DNA of 64,000 bases, taken from Marsupella aquatica. Lineage: Eukaryota; Marchantiophyta. The position numbers and the translations under genes were made by a program. Positions 1 to 12,062 of the stretch are shown in pieces (the first letter of the stretch is position 1; every line of letters starts with the position of its first letter). Location of the stretch: positions 7,502,001 to 7,566,000 of the forward strand of contig OZ316891.1 in NCBI GenBank assembly GCA_973895155.1. The letters run 5' to 3'. The notes below the pieces were generated by a model that searched no databases, was not told the DNA's origin, and worked only from the letters and a program-made list of their open reading frames with translations.

Positions 1-409
1 ATTGTCTTGTTTGATTTGTCATTTGTCTTGTCATTTGGTATGCTGGATCTCATGACTCGTTGATTTCTCTTCACAGCTTCTTTGAGTTTGGAACGATTGT
101 CTTGTTTGATTTGTCATTTGTCTTCAGGCTCTGAGGTGGGAAGGATATTGTTCTCGTTGAGTTGAGTTGATTTGATTTTATCTGATTTGTTTTGCTTTGT
201 TTCGTTTGATGAGTGAGTGAAGTTGTTTCAATCGAGCGGAACTGCTTTTGATCTGAATTGAGCCTTTGTCCTCGGTCGGTCGGATAGGGGAACGGATACT
301 ACAGGTTTAACCACTTTCCAGCAGTGATCGAGATTGAGGGCACGACATTTGTGTCTTGCTGGTGGAAAATCCTAATCCGAGACAGGGAAGTTTAGCTCGG
401 AGAAGGGAC
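1..409. other. 5' flank of the first gene, with a 29-bp direct repeat
   Basis: A T-rich, G-containing tract lies upstream of the first start codon. The 29 bases at 1-29 recur at 96-124, followed by a GTTGAGTTGAGTTGATTTGA-like simple stretch near 158-185. This is probably promoter and 5' UTR of the gene starting at 410. I see no clear TATA box and no supported ORF. Confidence 0.4.
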
Positions 410-1195
410 ATGGCGTCTAGCGACAATGCCATCAAGATAGTCGACTCAGCGGATGTGGAAGACGAAGGTGCCTTGGTTAAGGTTGATACCGTTGAAAAAG
501 GCAAGCAGCCTCACCCACACTCTGCTACTTGAATTTGTGTCGATCGACTGTTGCATGCAAAAACCCTTTGCTTTCATTTCCTTTGAAGTCGTTCAATGTC
601 GCTGCTCGCATGTCCTGCAATCTCTGGGGCCGGCAGGAAGAAAGCACTTTCTGTCTTTTGGACTGGGATGTAGAGAGATGGAGTGAAGCTCCGAAGTAGT
701 GGATTGTCAGTCCAGAAATCTTGGCTCACCGTTTTTGCAAGGACATTGCAAATTAGGAAGTGGCATGTAATATTTGTTGCCGATTTGTCTGTATATAAAT
801 ATATTAGGTCTCGATAACTGACCATTTCCACCCCCCCCCCCCCCCCCCCCTTTCAAAGTGAGGGAGGGGCGTGGGCTACACCATGCTCGCGCGGCGCGGC
901 ACCGGAGCGTAATTTACATGAAGAATTTTTGAGCCTGATATCAGCTTTCTCTGCAGGTTCTCTGTTCTCGTTTCTGACGGGTTCGAAAAAGGACGAAGGC
1001 GAAGAAGTGAAGATAGAACATCCAAGGCATGGTTCGAATTCGGAGAAGAAAGAGCACGAGCACGAGCACAGCTCCCACCACAAGGAAGTGGTTCATGACG
1101 GAGAGGGAATCAGGTCAACGTACGACGTCGAGGAAGACGTTCCCCCGTCCCTCTTGGAGCAGCTGAAAAGGAAGTTTCATTGGAATGGACGATGA
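410..1195 (+). CDS. Small acidic/His-rich protein of unknown function, two exons
   Basis: I do not recognise this protein. Exons 410-500 and 957-1195 join in phase 1 to give 109 residues. The start ATG (410) sits in a good context (GGGACATGGCG). The first exon ends AAAG followed by GCAAGC, so the intron appears to be of the rare GC-AG type; the acceptor is TTTCTCTGCAG. Visible features: an acidic N-terminus, a short hydrophobic SLFSFLTG patch right after the junction (about residues 32-39), a Lys/Glu/His-rich middle (EHEHEHSSHHKE), and a C-terminus ending in LLEQLKRKFHWNGR. There is no signal peptide or membrane helix. The intron carries a run of 20 C. The exon-2 frame is open with coherent composition, but a non-coding transcript cannot be excluded. 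Confidence 0.6.
831..850. repeat. Poly(C) run, 20 bases
   Basis: Twenty uninterrupted C residues lie inside the putative intron of the first gene, about 105 bases before its acceptor. Homopolymer length may be affected by sequencing or assembly error. Confidence 0.9.
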
Positions 1196-1875
1196 ATGAA
1201 ACCTCTGGACCAGACCACAGGCCTCTAATGTTTGACGATATGGGACGCTCCCGGTTGTCAGGCGGAGGAGCACAAGATCCTCAAGATAGGACTGCTTGTG
1301 AAAGGGAATATGGAGGCCTCTGACAGTTTCATTGAGACTGTGTAAATAGTTTATAACAGGTTACCAGAGATGGTTTTTGGGGGATGTCGACTCGGCAATT
1401 CGCTCGCAGCCACCGCAGGAAGATGCACTAGATGCTGTGATAGATTAGACCGGCTTCTTAGAAGAAATTTCCACCATGACCCCGCAGTGTGACCGGAACA
1501 CCCCTTCCTCTTTCCTGCATCTGGATCCTTGGATTCTACGATGGCCCCACCGGTTTCGGATCTCCTCTTCCTCTTCCGTAGATGTTGGACCTGGACCTGG
1601 ATCTGTGGTGGTGGTGCTCGTGGTGCTCGTTTGTCAGTTCGCGAAGGGGACCGACAAACCTTTTCGCTTTGTATATATTATAATTATGAACTGGCGCTTG
1701 CTTCTCTTTCAATTAGTAGACTAGTCACATGCTCCACTGAATGTACTTGTTGGCATCGATAGTGGCAATTCGACCAACGACAGGATTTCCCTGAGCTGAG
1801 CTGTTGTAGGGTGCCTTCTGAGTGGATGTATTTCTCAAAAAGAACTCACGGGAAAATGTAGCAGTTCCAGTCGCT
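1196..1875. other. 3' flank of the first gene, no ORF supported
   Basis: Likely 3' UTR and intergenic DNA. It is T/G-rich towards 1600-1700, and the overlapping short ORFs in two plus frames do not resemble any protein. Confidence 0.4.
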
Positions 1876-2037
1876 GTTTTCCTACGTTTTTACATTTGAT
1901 GTGTGTTCCCTATTTTCTTGATTGTTCTGTCAAATAGAATGCTCCCACTTTTACTGGTTTTCCTACGTTTTTACATTTGATGTGTGTTCCCTATTTTTTT
2001 GTTTGTTCTGTCAAATAGAATGCTCCCACTTTTACTG
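1876..2037. repeat. 81-bp tandem duplication
   Basis: Two head-to-tail copies, 1876-1956 and 1957-2037, both starting GTTTTCCTACG and ending TTTTACTG. They differ at only a few positions (a TTCTTGA / TTTTTGT segment), so the duplication is recent. Confidence 0.9.
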
Positions 2038-2877
2038 GTTTAGCTCTAAGCTGTTGTCTTGAGGGAGGTTTGCGCCGACTGTTAGGTGTTTGTTTTCACA
2101 GCATTGAACGCCAATTTACTCGGTTTAGCCCTCTGTTACAAAAATATATGCTTCGTGTCATCGTGCTAGCCATCAAGATTTCTGGAATCGAGATTCACAG
2201 TACGGATTATTGCACCCAGACAGCGTGCATTGAGTTCGAAACAATAACGAGTACTTCGAATAGTGCATTTCGTGTCGGTATGTCTCTAAGGTAGATGATA
2301 AGACATGCAGCCGTTTTAATTCACCCCGATGTCATTTCCTTTGCAGGAGAGCTGAGTCTCGGGGGGCCATGAAATCCTTGTAAAATGCCATTGATTCACA
2401 TCTGCCCTGAGTCGACCACGCCATTCAGATTAGCTGATCCGACACATTGCTCGCATCGAATTCTAGTGGTGGAAAAAGGTGGAAAAGTAGTAATTAAACT
2501 GACATAGTGGCGAAATGTGTATTGCAACAGTGTAGTAGATCTTTGAGCCAGTCTCCAAATCTACACAGGCTCACTTTGGGTACCAAAATAAGGAAATCAA
2601 ACCAAAATCAATGTGAAGTTTTATGGGGCCGTTTTGAAATCCTTGAAATGTTGTTCTCATACATGACATACTTTTTGCATCCGCCGAAAGATAATATATA
2701 ACTACTGAGGACAGGTTTGACAGGAATTTCTCTACTAAGATGCTTTACATCATTACAAGAACGGTTTCCTCAAACCTTCATAGCCAAGTCTGTTTAACGC
2801 GCACTGTCCCACACGTAGCCAATCCGGCAGAATAGAAAACACAAGAAGGAAGGTTTCACTGGCAGGAGACAAATGGA

Positions 2878-3015
2878 CATTAATCAGGAAAATAGAACCC
2901 ACCGAACTTTGTCCTCACGCAATTTTTTTCTCCACCCAGCCCTGAACATTAAATAGGAAAATGGAACCGACCGAACTTCGTCATCAGGCAATTTTTTTCT
3001 CCACCCAGCCCTGAA
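2878..3015. repeat. 69-bp tandem duplication
   Basis: Copies at about 2878-2946 and 2947-3015 share the core CTCCACCCAGCCCTGAA preceded by a T-run. They are about 90% identical. The flanks 2040-2877 and 3016-4200 hold no gene I can support; short ORFs there are on both strands and look random. Confidence 0.85.
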
Positions 3016-4440
3016 TCGCAGTAAACATGACATTCCACATAATATCGGGAAACCACGTCCGGCATTGTCATAGCAAGAGAGTTGTGAAATTGAAGCAAAC
3101 CATGAGAGTAAAATTGCACTTGATATCATATTTAGAGGTAGTCACTACTTGAAACAAGTTAATTTTGACCCTTCCTACCGAAAACCGGATTGCAATCGCC
3201 CAGAAATCTTGACCCTTTCCTCAGGAAGAGGTTCCAAGATTCAAATTTAAGAACCACGGGATGTTTACATAGAACATTGAAAACACACATTCATATCAAC
3301 TGACATCCGGAGCCATTTCATCAACTTTACAATGCTCCTAAGCTGGATGCAAACACACAAACGATATCTACGGCGGCCACTGAACCCACACAACACTTCA
3401 TCTGACCTAATGAAACTAGGAGCCAACGTAAGTAAACCCTTAGCCCCAATTCAAACGAACTTGAACAATATTGCCGAGAGAAATACAAAAGATCTTCGGA
3501 GAACGTGGGCTCATACTGGCCACGCGGAAAGCACTGCTCTTCGAAACAAAACGAGCCACGTTTCAATCTAAGGGCTCATAACTACTGCAGATTTCAGAGA
3601 AGACCACCCTCGCCAACGGACCCGGCACCGGGAACTTCCGTGAGGTAAAATGCACAGAGAACGAAGCAAAAGAAGATGTTGATACTCATTGCCACCATTT
3701 CTGTCTCCAAGTTAAGCCGTAGACAAAGCGATTTTTAGCAAGTGCACGACTTTCGATTATGCTTTCAATTAAGATCCGCTTAGAGGATGCCTTAAATCAA
3801 CCACATCGCAACAAGTACGACACGAGAACTGGGAGGTTTTGATTTACTACAAGAAGTGCGTACAACACTACTTCCAACTTATATTACATTAGAGCGAGAA
3901 AGTTTTCCTATGCAAAAGATAGTGTGCCCCATACTTTCCTATCTTTGACAAAACTTCTCCGGAATAAACCACGAGACATCCACATATCACGGCCCGACCA
4001 TTCATCTCCATTGCTGACGGACTCATTGTCTATAAGCCAATAAATGTACACATCAAACTCTCCAGGTTCTCACGGACATCCCGCGTCCTGCTGTCTCGTC
4101 GCCTCAATAGCCTCCATATCCTCAATACCTCCTTTACAAGAGATTTAATATCGAAACCCTAATATTCTTCGCAGACTTGTCGTACGAGTGGCATGCAACA
4201 ATCCATTAGATATGAGTGTTAAAAACAGGGGCTGCATCCTCGTCTGAAGATTTCACGATCTGTGAATGCATAGCAGCAGAGGGTGTACCACGTCACAAAC
4301 AGAATCGAAAGGTAGGTATACACAAGGCGATGAGCCGGACCGTAGGGACGGTAATCCAGGCGCAATTGACGCAAGGTTCGTTACTAAAAAACAGCCCCAT
4401 CTGATGTCCAACTGCCCTTTCACCTCGCCCGCTGCACATG

Positions 4441-4695
4441 TCAGCGCTTGCTTGGGGGCCCGTCTTTGAAACTCTTGGAGATTTCCCTGGTGAATGTTTC
4501 CGTGAATTCCTTGAGCTCCTCGGCCATTTCCGCCTTCTTCTCCGCTCCCTTCTGCGCAAGGTCCTCCAGCGTCTTCGAAGACCGCACCGCGAACTGCTGG
4601 AACGACCGATTGTTCGCAAGGCGCTCCACCAGAAGTTCGTTCACCACATACTGCATCACTCTGGCGATGAAATTGCCACCTCCCCGGCCTGCCAT
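4441..4695 (-). CDS. Conserved-looking 84-aa plant-type small protein
   Basis: Single-exon ORF read on the minus strand from ATG (4693-4695) to TGA (4441-4443), 84 residues. It begins MAGRGGGNFIARVMQYVVNE, has a hydrophobic/aromatic segment (about residues 9-20), an NRSFQQFAVRSSKTLEDLA segment and then a long Lys/Glu-rich amphipathic helix (about 48-75), ending GPPSKR. The layout (short N-terminal anchor-like segment, charged coiled helix) resembles uncharacterised small plant proteins, possibly organellar; I cannot name the family with certainty. Upstream in-frame codons lack another convincing start. The telo-box array at 5111-5908 lies 0.4 kb upstream and could be promoter-proximal. The 3' UTR probably covers about 4200-4440. 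Confidence 0.72.
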   Translation of the reverse strand: MAGRGGGNFIARVMQYVVNELLVERLANNRSFQQFAVRSSKTLEDLAQKGAEKKAEMAEELKEFTETFTREISKSFKDGPPSKR

Positions 4696-5110
4696 GGCTC
4701 TCCCTCCCTCCGTCCCTCCCTTGCTAACCCGACCACTGTCCGATTCAGCTCTCACTTCTCCCTTCGCTACTGCACTCTGCTACGACAACCACAATCAATC
4801 TACCAAGAGCACGATCACATTTGAGAGAGAGGGAGAGGTGCAATAAACGAATGTTCTGAGCTCCGTTTCTACGCATATCCAATTCTCCGAGCGTCCTTTT
4901 CTCCACGCCCGAGAAGGGCAACTTTCTTTTGCTTCCTTGGCTTCGATGCTGCTCGTGGTGGAGGGTACCCCACAAGGCACAAGCGTCTCCTCCTCTCCTG
5001 CGCGGATGTCACGATTCCAATTTGTGCAATTTGTGCACAAGAGAACTCGGGACAATTGCCACTGCCCCACTGCAGCACTCAGATGCCTTGTCACGCAAGC
5101 TTCTTCACGT

Positions 5111-5908
5111 GTAATTAGGGGTCTCAAAGCTTCATACTTCCGGATCACTTATCCTGTAAATCCTATTAATAATAAATTAGGGGTCTCAAAGCTTCATACT
5201 TCCAGATCACTTATTCGGTAAATCTTATTAATAAACATCACACATAAGCTACTTTCAAGGGCTAGGGTTTAGAGTGAAGCCTCACGTGTAATTAGGGGTC
5301 TCAGAGCATCATACTTATGGATCACTTATCCTGTAAATCTTATTAATAAATCACAAACATAAGTTACTTTCAAGGGCTAGGGTTTAGAGTGAAGCCTCAC
5401 TTATAATTAGGGTCTCAAAGCTTCATACTTATGGATCACTTATCTAGTAAATCTTATTAATAAAAATCACAAACATAACCTACTTTCAAGGGCTAGGGTT
5501 TAGAGAAGGCCTAGTCTTAAGAGTGAAGCCTCAGGTATAATTAGGGGTCGCAAAGCTTTATACTTATGGATCACTATCCTATAAATCTTATTAATAAAAA
5601 TGACATTCAAACATAAGCTACTTTCAAGGGCTAGGGTTTAGAGAAGGGCTAGGGTTTAGAGTGAAGCCTCACATATAATTAGGGGTCTCAAAGCTTCATA
5701 CTTATGGAGCACTTATCTAGTAAATCTTATTAATAAATCACACACATAAGCTGCTTTCAAGGGGCTAGGATTAGAGTTAAGCCTCTAATAAATTGCGAAC
5801 ATAAGCTACTTTCAAGTGCTAGGGTTTAGGTGAAGCCTCCAGACCATAACTCCATATAAGCTACTTTCAAGGGCTAGGGTTTAGAGTGAAGCCTCTAGAC
5901 CATAACTC
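5111..5908. repeat. Tandem array with internal telo-box motifs (~115-135-bp unit)
   Basis: About six diverged units start with ATTAGGGGTCTCAAAGCTTC at roughly 5112, 5175, 5292, 5407, 5540 and 5677. Most contain GGATCACTTAT, TTATTAATAA, CTACTTTCAAGGGCTAGGG and the closing box GAGTGAAGCCTC. Each complete unit carries the plant telo-box core (AGGGTTTAG). Unit 4 and unit 5 have small internal expansions, and the last part decays into partial copies by 5908. Confidence 0.85.
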
Positions 5909-7060
5909 CATATAAAGACCAGAGCTGGACTCTAGGTAAAGACAAAGTGAGGGTGAACAAAAAATGGGGATGGGGCAAATATAAACTGGAGATAGCATAG
6001 AATTCTTTTTTCTTTGGTCTTCATCTCTATTTACTTTCAAGAAACAGGTAATCAGGCTAGTAGATATGAAGACAGAAAGAATGTTGCTCATTTCCAGTCC
6101 ATCTTTCCTCATCCCAGCTTTTTGTCCACCCTAGCTTTCAGTTTTGTCCTTATTTAGAGTCATGGTCAGTTTTGTCCTTACTGAGAGCTATGGTCAAGAG
6201 CTTCACTCTACACCTGTAGCCCTGTAAAATAGATTCAAATCACAATTTAAGGGTAAGATGGGTTTTGGCCAGAAACAAATGGCCATAGCTTTGGAGGGTT
6301 GTGTAAATGTTTAATTTGGCTTTTCTTTCACTAGCCTCTTCAGTGACTTGTGGTCATGGCATATGACCAGTCTTTATGGCAAAGAGTTATGGATAATAAA
6401 TTTGGTAGTCCATAACTAAGTTAAGGTCCATCAAAATTACAGGTTTGAGACCCCCTAATGTCACCGCCATTGCATTGAATGTCTGCCAGTCGTCATTGTC
6501 CCATGTTGGCCACCTCACCCCTGAGACTCGTACATTTAGTAGAGTTTGAGTTATTGTGGTTGTTGAGGACCTACAAGCTCTTTTTGGGGGAGCCTCTGTT
6601 GGTCTTCTTGGGGGTCTCCCCCTTTTCCCCCCTTTTCTACAGTAGAGTTTTCCACACAAGTGATCAATCCTGGGTGAGTCTACCATTATTTTCACTGGAT
6701 TTCAGGGTGAGTTAACATTCAAACCCAGCTTTGGCGACTCAGGTTTAGTACACAGACTCACACTGCAAGAATGCCTCCCCAAGATGCTTCACTTAACTCA
6801 CCAAGAGTTCCAAATTAGACAATTTCCTCATCATGAGCTGCTTCGTGATGCTAGAGAGGTTTTTGACCCACTCATTACTTTTTTCAACAAACCCTAGAAA
6901 AGCCCATTATTGGTATTTTAGGAGTGCACTAGAAACTGAGTTCAAGTTTTAAAGAGCATGTTAGTATTGATGTGAATCTCGTACGACAAGTTTGAGGGAC
7001 ACCTCGGACAGAAACAAGTTTGAGGAACTCAAGAGTAGTGAAAGACATTCGGAGTGTATT
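5909..7060. other. Intergenic, no gene supported
   Basis: A minus-strand ORF at 6387-6695 encodes a basic segment (GKRGRPPRRPT) that could be a transposon remnant, but it lacks a recognisable domain. Otherwise I see nothing. Confidence 0.35.
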
Positions 7061-7550
7061 TTTAGCTCTGAGCTCTCTTAATTATCTCTGTGCTTGAATG
7101 AGCATTCAATCTAAACGGGAAGGAGTGGTCTGGGTATAAGTCTGATTTGGCACTCTCTTATTATCTAGGTGATTGAAATGAGCAGTCAATCTAATCGGAG
7201 TGGTCTGGGTGTAAGCCAGATTTTGCACTCTCTGTTGTTGACTTAGCTCAGTTAACTCCCAGATGAGACTTCTCTGTCACTTGGCTCAGTTTAGTGCAGC
7301 AGTCAAGTTAGAACGGAAGTAGTGGTCTGGGTCTGAGCTTGACTTTAGCTCAGTCTAGTCGTCTATCTAGACCAGAAGCTGTTGCACTCTTAGAATCAGA
7401 CTCCACTGTTGACTTAGCTCAGATAGAGGAAAGCTGTTAAACTCTTAGATTCAGACTCCATTGTTGACTTAATTAGCTCAGTACAACCGTCAATTCAGAC
7501 TCAATTCAGACCGAAAGGAGTGGTCTGGGTTTGAGCCAGCTGCCTCTCTA
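7060..7550. repeat. Diverged tandem repeat around GGAGTGGTCTGGGT
   Basis: The motif GGAGTGGTCTGGGTNTNAG followed by a TTTGCACTCTC / GACTTAGCTCAG segment recurs at about 7126, 7196, 7321 and 7518, with partial copies between. Unit length varies (70-190 bp). Confidence 0.65.
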
Positions 7551-7714
7551 TGGTAGGATGTTCATAGAACGCTTGTAGACAGGACTTTAACCAACAGCTG
7601 CCAACATGCATGTTTTAGACTGATGTTGCCCAATTTTCCCAAGTGTCTATAATGCAATTTAAGCTTGTACAGATTACATTGCACCTCTTCCTAGGGTATA
7701 TTCCGACTCAATTG

Positions 7715-8003
7715 TGCACCTCATGACTCTTTCAAACACTTCAATTTCCTTGCTCAAGGAGAAATTAGCTTCCTTCGTAGGCCAATTCAGTATTGGAGGG
7801 TGTTGAAATGGGTTGGTGGCACTAAAGAGGCTCAGGTGATGTACTGTAGCGACCTCGTGCACCTCATGATTCTTTCAAACACTCTTCAGTTCCCTTGGTG
7901 AAGGAAGAAATTAGCTTCCTTGGTAGGACGTTTAAGAATTGGAAGGTGCTGAAATGGAACGGCGGCGCTAAGATCCTCAGGTGATTTACTGTAGCGACCT
8001 CAT
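7715..8003. repeat. ~144-bp tandem duplication
   Basis: Copies 7715-7858 and 7859-8003 both begin GCACCTCATGA and end with CTGTAGCGACCTC. They are roughly 80% identical, with small indels. Confidence 0.8.
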
Positions 8004-8599
8004 CCCTGTCGGTGATGCTAATGCCTCTTTTTATTGTAGTTGGAATGCCAGTGGATTCTCAATTATTCTTTAGCCTCTCTGCTGGACATATTTATTTTGC
8101 ATGTCTGTGAAGTGAGACATCAGTTCTTTCTGTCCTCGTGAAGTTACCTCACACATTCTTTCGTGTTCCCACTTCTTGTCCTTTCGTCACCCCAGACAGC
8201 AGTGTTTCCAATTCCAATCGAGCTCCAAACAGAGACTTTCGACCTCAGACTTCCAATGGATTTTTCAAACGCAACTCGAGATAGTCCCTACAAAGTCAAC
8301 CACAATGTTTTACCAAGTTTGCAAGGATCATACGTACCTGGTCAATGGAAATAAATAAACCTGGACAAACTCTCTACATATATACATCGCTGATTTGTAT
8401 TGAAAAGTCGAAACTTCTAACAGTGTTGAACTGCTGCTATATAAAAACTATACAAAAAAATTCACAAAAGTTACATTCGTCCCTACTTGATGACGGAACT
8501 GCAAGAGGCTCGCTACAGTCCAAAACCTTAACTACATTCACCCTGTCCAATGCTATTCAGGCCCCTATGGAAAAAATCAATGTTAAGTTGTTATAATCC

Positions 8600-11500
8600 T
8601 CATTGGCCCTTTTTCCTGGTCTGGATTGATGAGGGCGTGGGGGATACTCCTGATTGCAAGATCTCCAGGAAAGGAAGCCTGTCACAAACAGTTCCCAAAG
8701 ATCCCCTCTCAGAATCATATTATATAATTGAGCCAAATTAAGGTACAACAAGCTAGGACAAGTTCATCAGATTCAGTGCTAGTCCAAGGAGTGCAGTTTC
8801 AAATGGTATCAGCCCAATGCCTGTATGAAAATATCCCATCTTTCTTTCTCACCAATAGAGCAATACCAAGGTCCAAGGTTCATGACGTGCTTACATGACA
8901 GTATTGGGCAAATAAAAGATTGGTAGACGTCTCGTTTCGCTGGTTAAATTGTGGCTTTCAATGCACTTCTGCACTGCTTCTTCTGGATTAGAGGCAGTGG
9001 CTACTAATACAAACTGCACTCAAAGACATGCATATGAAAGATCAGGAAACACAAATACACAAAATAAAGACGAGACAAAACGATTTTAAATCTTCAATGT
9101 ACATCAACTGCACGTTTTCCCAGAAAGGGTTCCACAATCAACAGGGAGAGGTCAGAAAGGACAGAGCACGTTTATTAATTACCAATGGGAAGAGAACATT
9201 CATGACCCCAGCACTTATGAGTGGCGACAAGAAGAATGTTGCAAGTACGCAGGGGCTTCCTGCCACCCACTCAGAAACAGGAAGTTTAGTACGTAAAATC
9301 TGAAGCCTTTGGTAGTGTCACAGAAAGCGAAGCAGAATTAAAAGACGGGATACACTCAGAGAGTGCGGATTCAAGCATGAGACGAAACTGTTTCCTGGGT
9401 CTGAGCAGTTAGTGCAAAATAGCACCAACAGTCTGATTTGCATTGACGAGCGAGCCTCATTCTAGGAAACGAATCAAGTTAAGATTTCTTCACCACAAAC
9501 AGGGCGTTTACTCAAATTGCCCCGCAATCTTGGCCATTCCAAGACACCCTAAACATTTTATGAGCAAACTCATGCTTACCGAATCCAGCGAAGAAAGCCC
9601 AATTTGTCTCAAAAAAATATAGTCGCTTCTCAAGGCTCCACCGTGAAAAGCCCCACTTGTAGCTGCTCAGAGCATCATCGAATAGCATTAATTTTGTAAC
9701 ACACGGATTAAAATGACCGATTGAACCGCTACCTGGAGAATTATCTGTTTGCAGAATAGGTCTCTTATTTCAGGTCTGGGAAAACGGAAGACTTCCTAAT
9801 CATCAAGTTTTGGCTTCTCTGTATTATGTACTTACTCGAAGCAATAATATGCATACAGCCACGACAGCAGTATAAAGCTCAGCAATGGTCCCACATACGG
9901 GACATACGTCACAGCAAACACCTGGCACCAGCACACACCCATCCCTCAGCAACACTTTCAAACACAATCGCTTGACAAAAGGCATTTTGGATCCTTCAAC
10001 ACTTCCAGAGTGTAATTTTTAAGAGCATTTTTATAAAAGTTTAGGATGCGCACTATGTTCAAAGGCGGACAAGGTCATTGCATCAGTGGTATAAAATGCT
10101 TCCAGACCGATGAATGAAAGATGTTAAATTCTTAATTGACTGGCATAGCTCTTATGACGACAAACCAGTTTCATCGACCCGAGTATCTTACCTCCACAAA
10201 GAAGACACTGACCATGATGACTGAATAGATCTGTTCACCAATTTGTAGTACAGCGCTGCACATGTGTGATCCATCGAGTCAGCACTTTATATATGTGATG
10301 GGTTTTCGCTGCTATGGAACCCTAAGGATTTGTGCAACATCATGCTTCATAGACAATAACAGAGATTAAAACAGCTGATAAATTCTAGTAGCCCATTTTA
10401 GAAATTGGCTTCCAAGTCAAGATGATTGGACGTTCTGCTTCCATACACCGGGAAAAATCCACAAGATTATAATGGGCTGAATAGTTTCTACCTCTGTAAG
10501 CCGCTGTTACTTGTATTCCCAGGGTTATCTTTCGTGGAGCCGGTCCTTTTCCCTAGATTAGGGCTTCGGACGTCAACAGGGGCCTTCTGGCTAGCGGCTC
10601 CAGACTTGCCCATCGTTTGAAACGCATTTTTGGCAATGTCATTGTACCTGTCACATTTATTGTCCACATGAACAGATATAAACAAAACTTGTCAAACATA
10701 AGAGTACCTTCTATTCTCAATAAGAAACCCCTAGACACCCTTGCAAGGAAAGCTTAATGAAAACGGGTAAAAAAGACTTAATGACGAAGCCACCCCGCAT
10801 ACCAAATAATGTTGACAACAAAAGTGATCATATATAAAGGAAAGAGCCAAAACACCTGCACATTTCAATCGGGCAATACCCAGATCAGATGCTCCCCATG
10901 CTACGACTGTTATTTCGAGCTTGAAGAAAAATCGGGCAATACCCAGACCAGATGCTCCCCATTCTACGACTGTACTTTCAACGAGCTTGAAGAAAACTTG
11001 TTCACTTCCTATATTTGATTTCTTAATGTGATACGTATAGTAAAAACCCCGGAGAAAATGTTGGAAAACAGAATCATTTGTGTTTAGGATGCCTGTGATT
11101 ACACCGCTATCACGGTAGACCGGCCGTCTTAAACAGAGTTATTAAAGTTCGCCTTGTGTAGTGCAAAGAAAGACCGCTAGTCAAGGTTTACTGTTAAAAT
11201 CAGGCAATCCAGTTTTCAGACTAGAACTGCAACTGCTGCATGTAAGTACGGAGACGTGAGGAGATATGGAGCAACGTACATAGCACACTCCTATAATGAC
11301 ATTTTGTAGTAAACCACTCCTCCTCCAATCTCCACTGTCAGCAAGACCAGTTCCTCCTGGCAAGTGCAGTGGCTGGCCCAGAAAATAACGTAATGTCGGA
11401 ACTACAAAGCGCCGCAATATTAAAATGCTGCACAATCGAAGTAATAGACTCCCAAACCTTTAGTGATTCCAATTGCACACAGACAGACGGTAATAGAAAA

Positions 11501-11920
11501 ATCATAATGGTCACTGAAATCTGAAAGAGACAAGAAATAAAAGAAAACGTGCCTGCCAAGGAATAAGCAACCATTGAGTAGAAAGCATTGGCCAGTTTTT
11601 TTCAGCACGGGCCGGGATCTGCAATTCTTTTAACAGTGATATCTGTAAGGCAATTACCTTCAAACTAAAGTTCCAGCAGGTGTAAAACAACATACAAGTG
11701 CAAACAATCGAAGCTAAAGCAATGTCACGAACCAGAACAAATATGCCTCTGCTAGGATCGACAGTGTGCGTCAATTATGGTTACGAACGGTTTGCAATTG
11801 AGAGGGGGACTGTCGGATCGTGACCACACACCTTCTACAGAAAGATATCGCCCTATGAATTTGGCAAGCTTCTTTGAATCCTACAAGCCAAAGCGCGCCC
11901 GCCTTCATAACCTGCCCCAT
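8600..11920 (-). CDS. EI24: EI24 / PIG8-type ER membrane protein, 11 exons
   Basis: Plant homolog of etoposide-induced protein 2.4, an ER multi-pass membrane protein linked in animals to autophagy and p53 response. Exons (minus order): 11832-11920, 11532-11618, 11280-11427, 10803-10855, 10492-10647, 10192-10255, 9836-9921, 9580-9662, 9183-9259, 8895-9013, 8600-8678; 346 residues. Family landmarks: GFKEACQIHRAISFCRR, TGQCFLLNGCLFLG, VFWLFPLYMITFVVNIIW, YNDIAKNAF, GEQIYSV, VPYVGPLLSFILLSWLYAYY, YKWGFSRWSLEKRLYFFE, NWAFFAGFGSPCVLA and RRLPIFYLPNTVM. At least six hydrophobic helices are visible. All phases agree; the exon 2 donor (11532) is the least certain. The start is MGQVMK at 11920 (MKAG at 11908 is possible). 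An upstream ATG at 12062 opens an overlapping frame. Confidence 0.9.
10869..10995. repeat. 63-bp tandem duplication in an EI24 intron
   Basis: Two copies of about 63 bp, both starting TCGGGCAATACCCAGA and ending GAGCTTGAAGAAAA, lie in the third intron of the EI24 gene, just upstream (in gene sense) of the 53-bp fourth exon. The second copy has a short insertion (CAAC). Confidence 0.85.
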
Positions 11921-12062
11921 ATAATCCAACCAAACCCATAAGATTTGGTGTCTCCTTGGATGGCAAAGAAGACGAAGAAGAAGAAATTCCAACACCACAG
12001 TTCTGCGCGCTGGATTGCGAATTCACCTCCGCGCGATAACTGATGCCTTGAGAAGGAGCCAT
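11853..12062 (-). promoter_or_regulatory. Overlapping upstream ORF of the EI24 gene
   Basis: An ATG at 12062 opens a 69-codon frame (MAPSQGISYRAEVN...) that runs past the presumed EI24 start at 11920 in another frame and stops at 11853. If the transcript begins upstream of 12062, this would be a translation-dampening uORF. The alternative is a missed short intron that would make it the true N-terminus; I saw no good splice pair. Confidence 0.4.
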
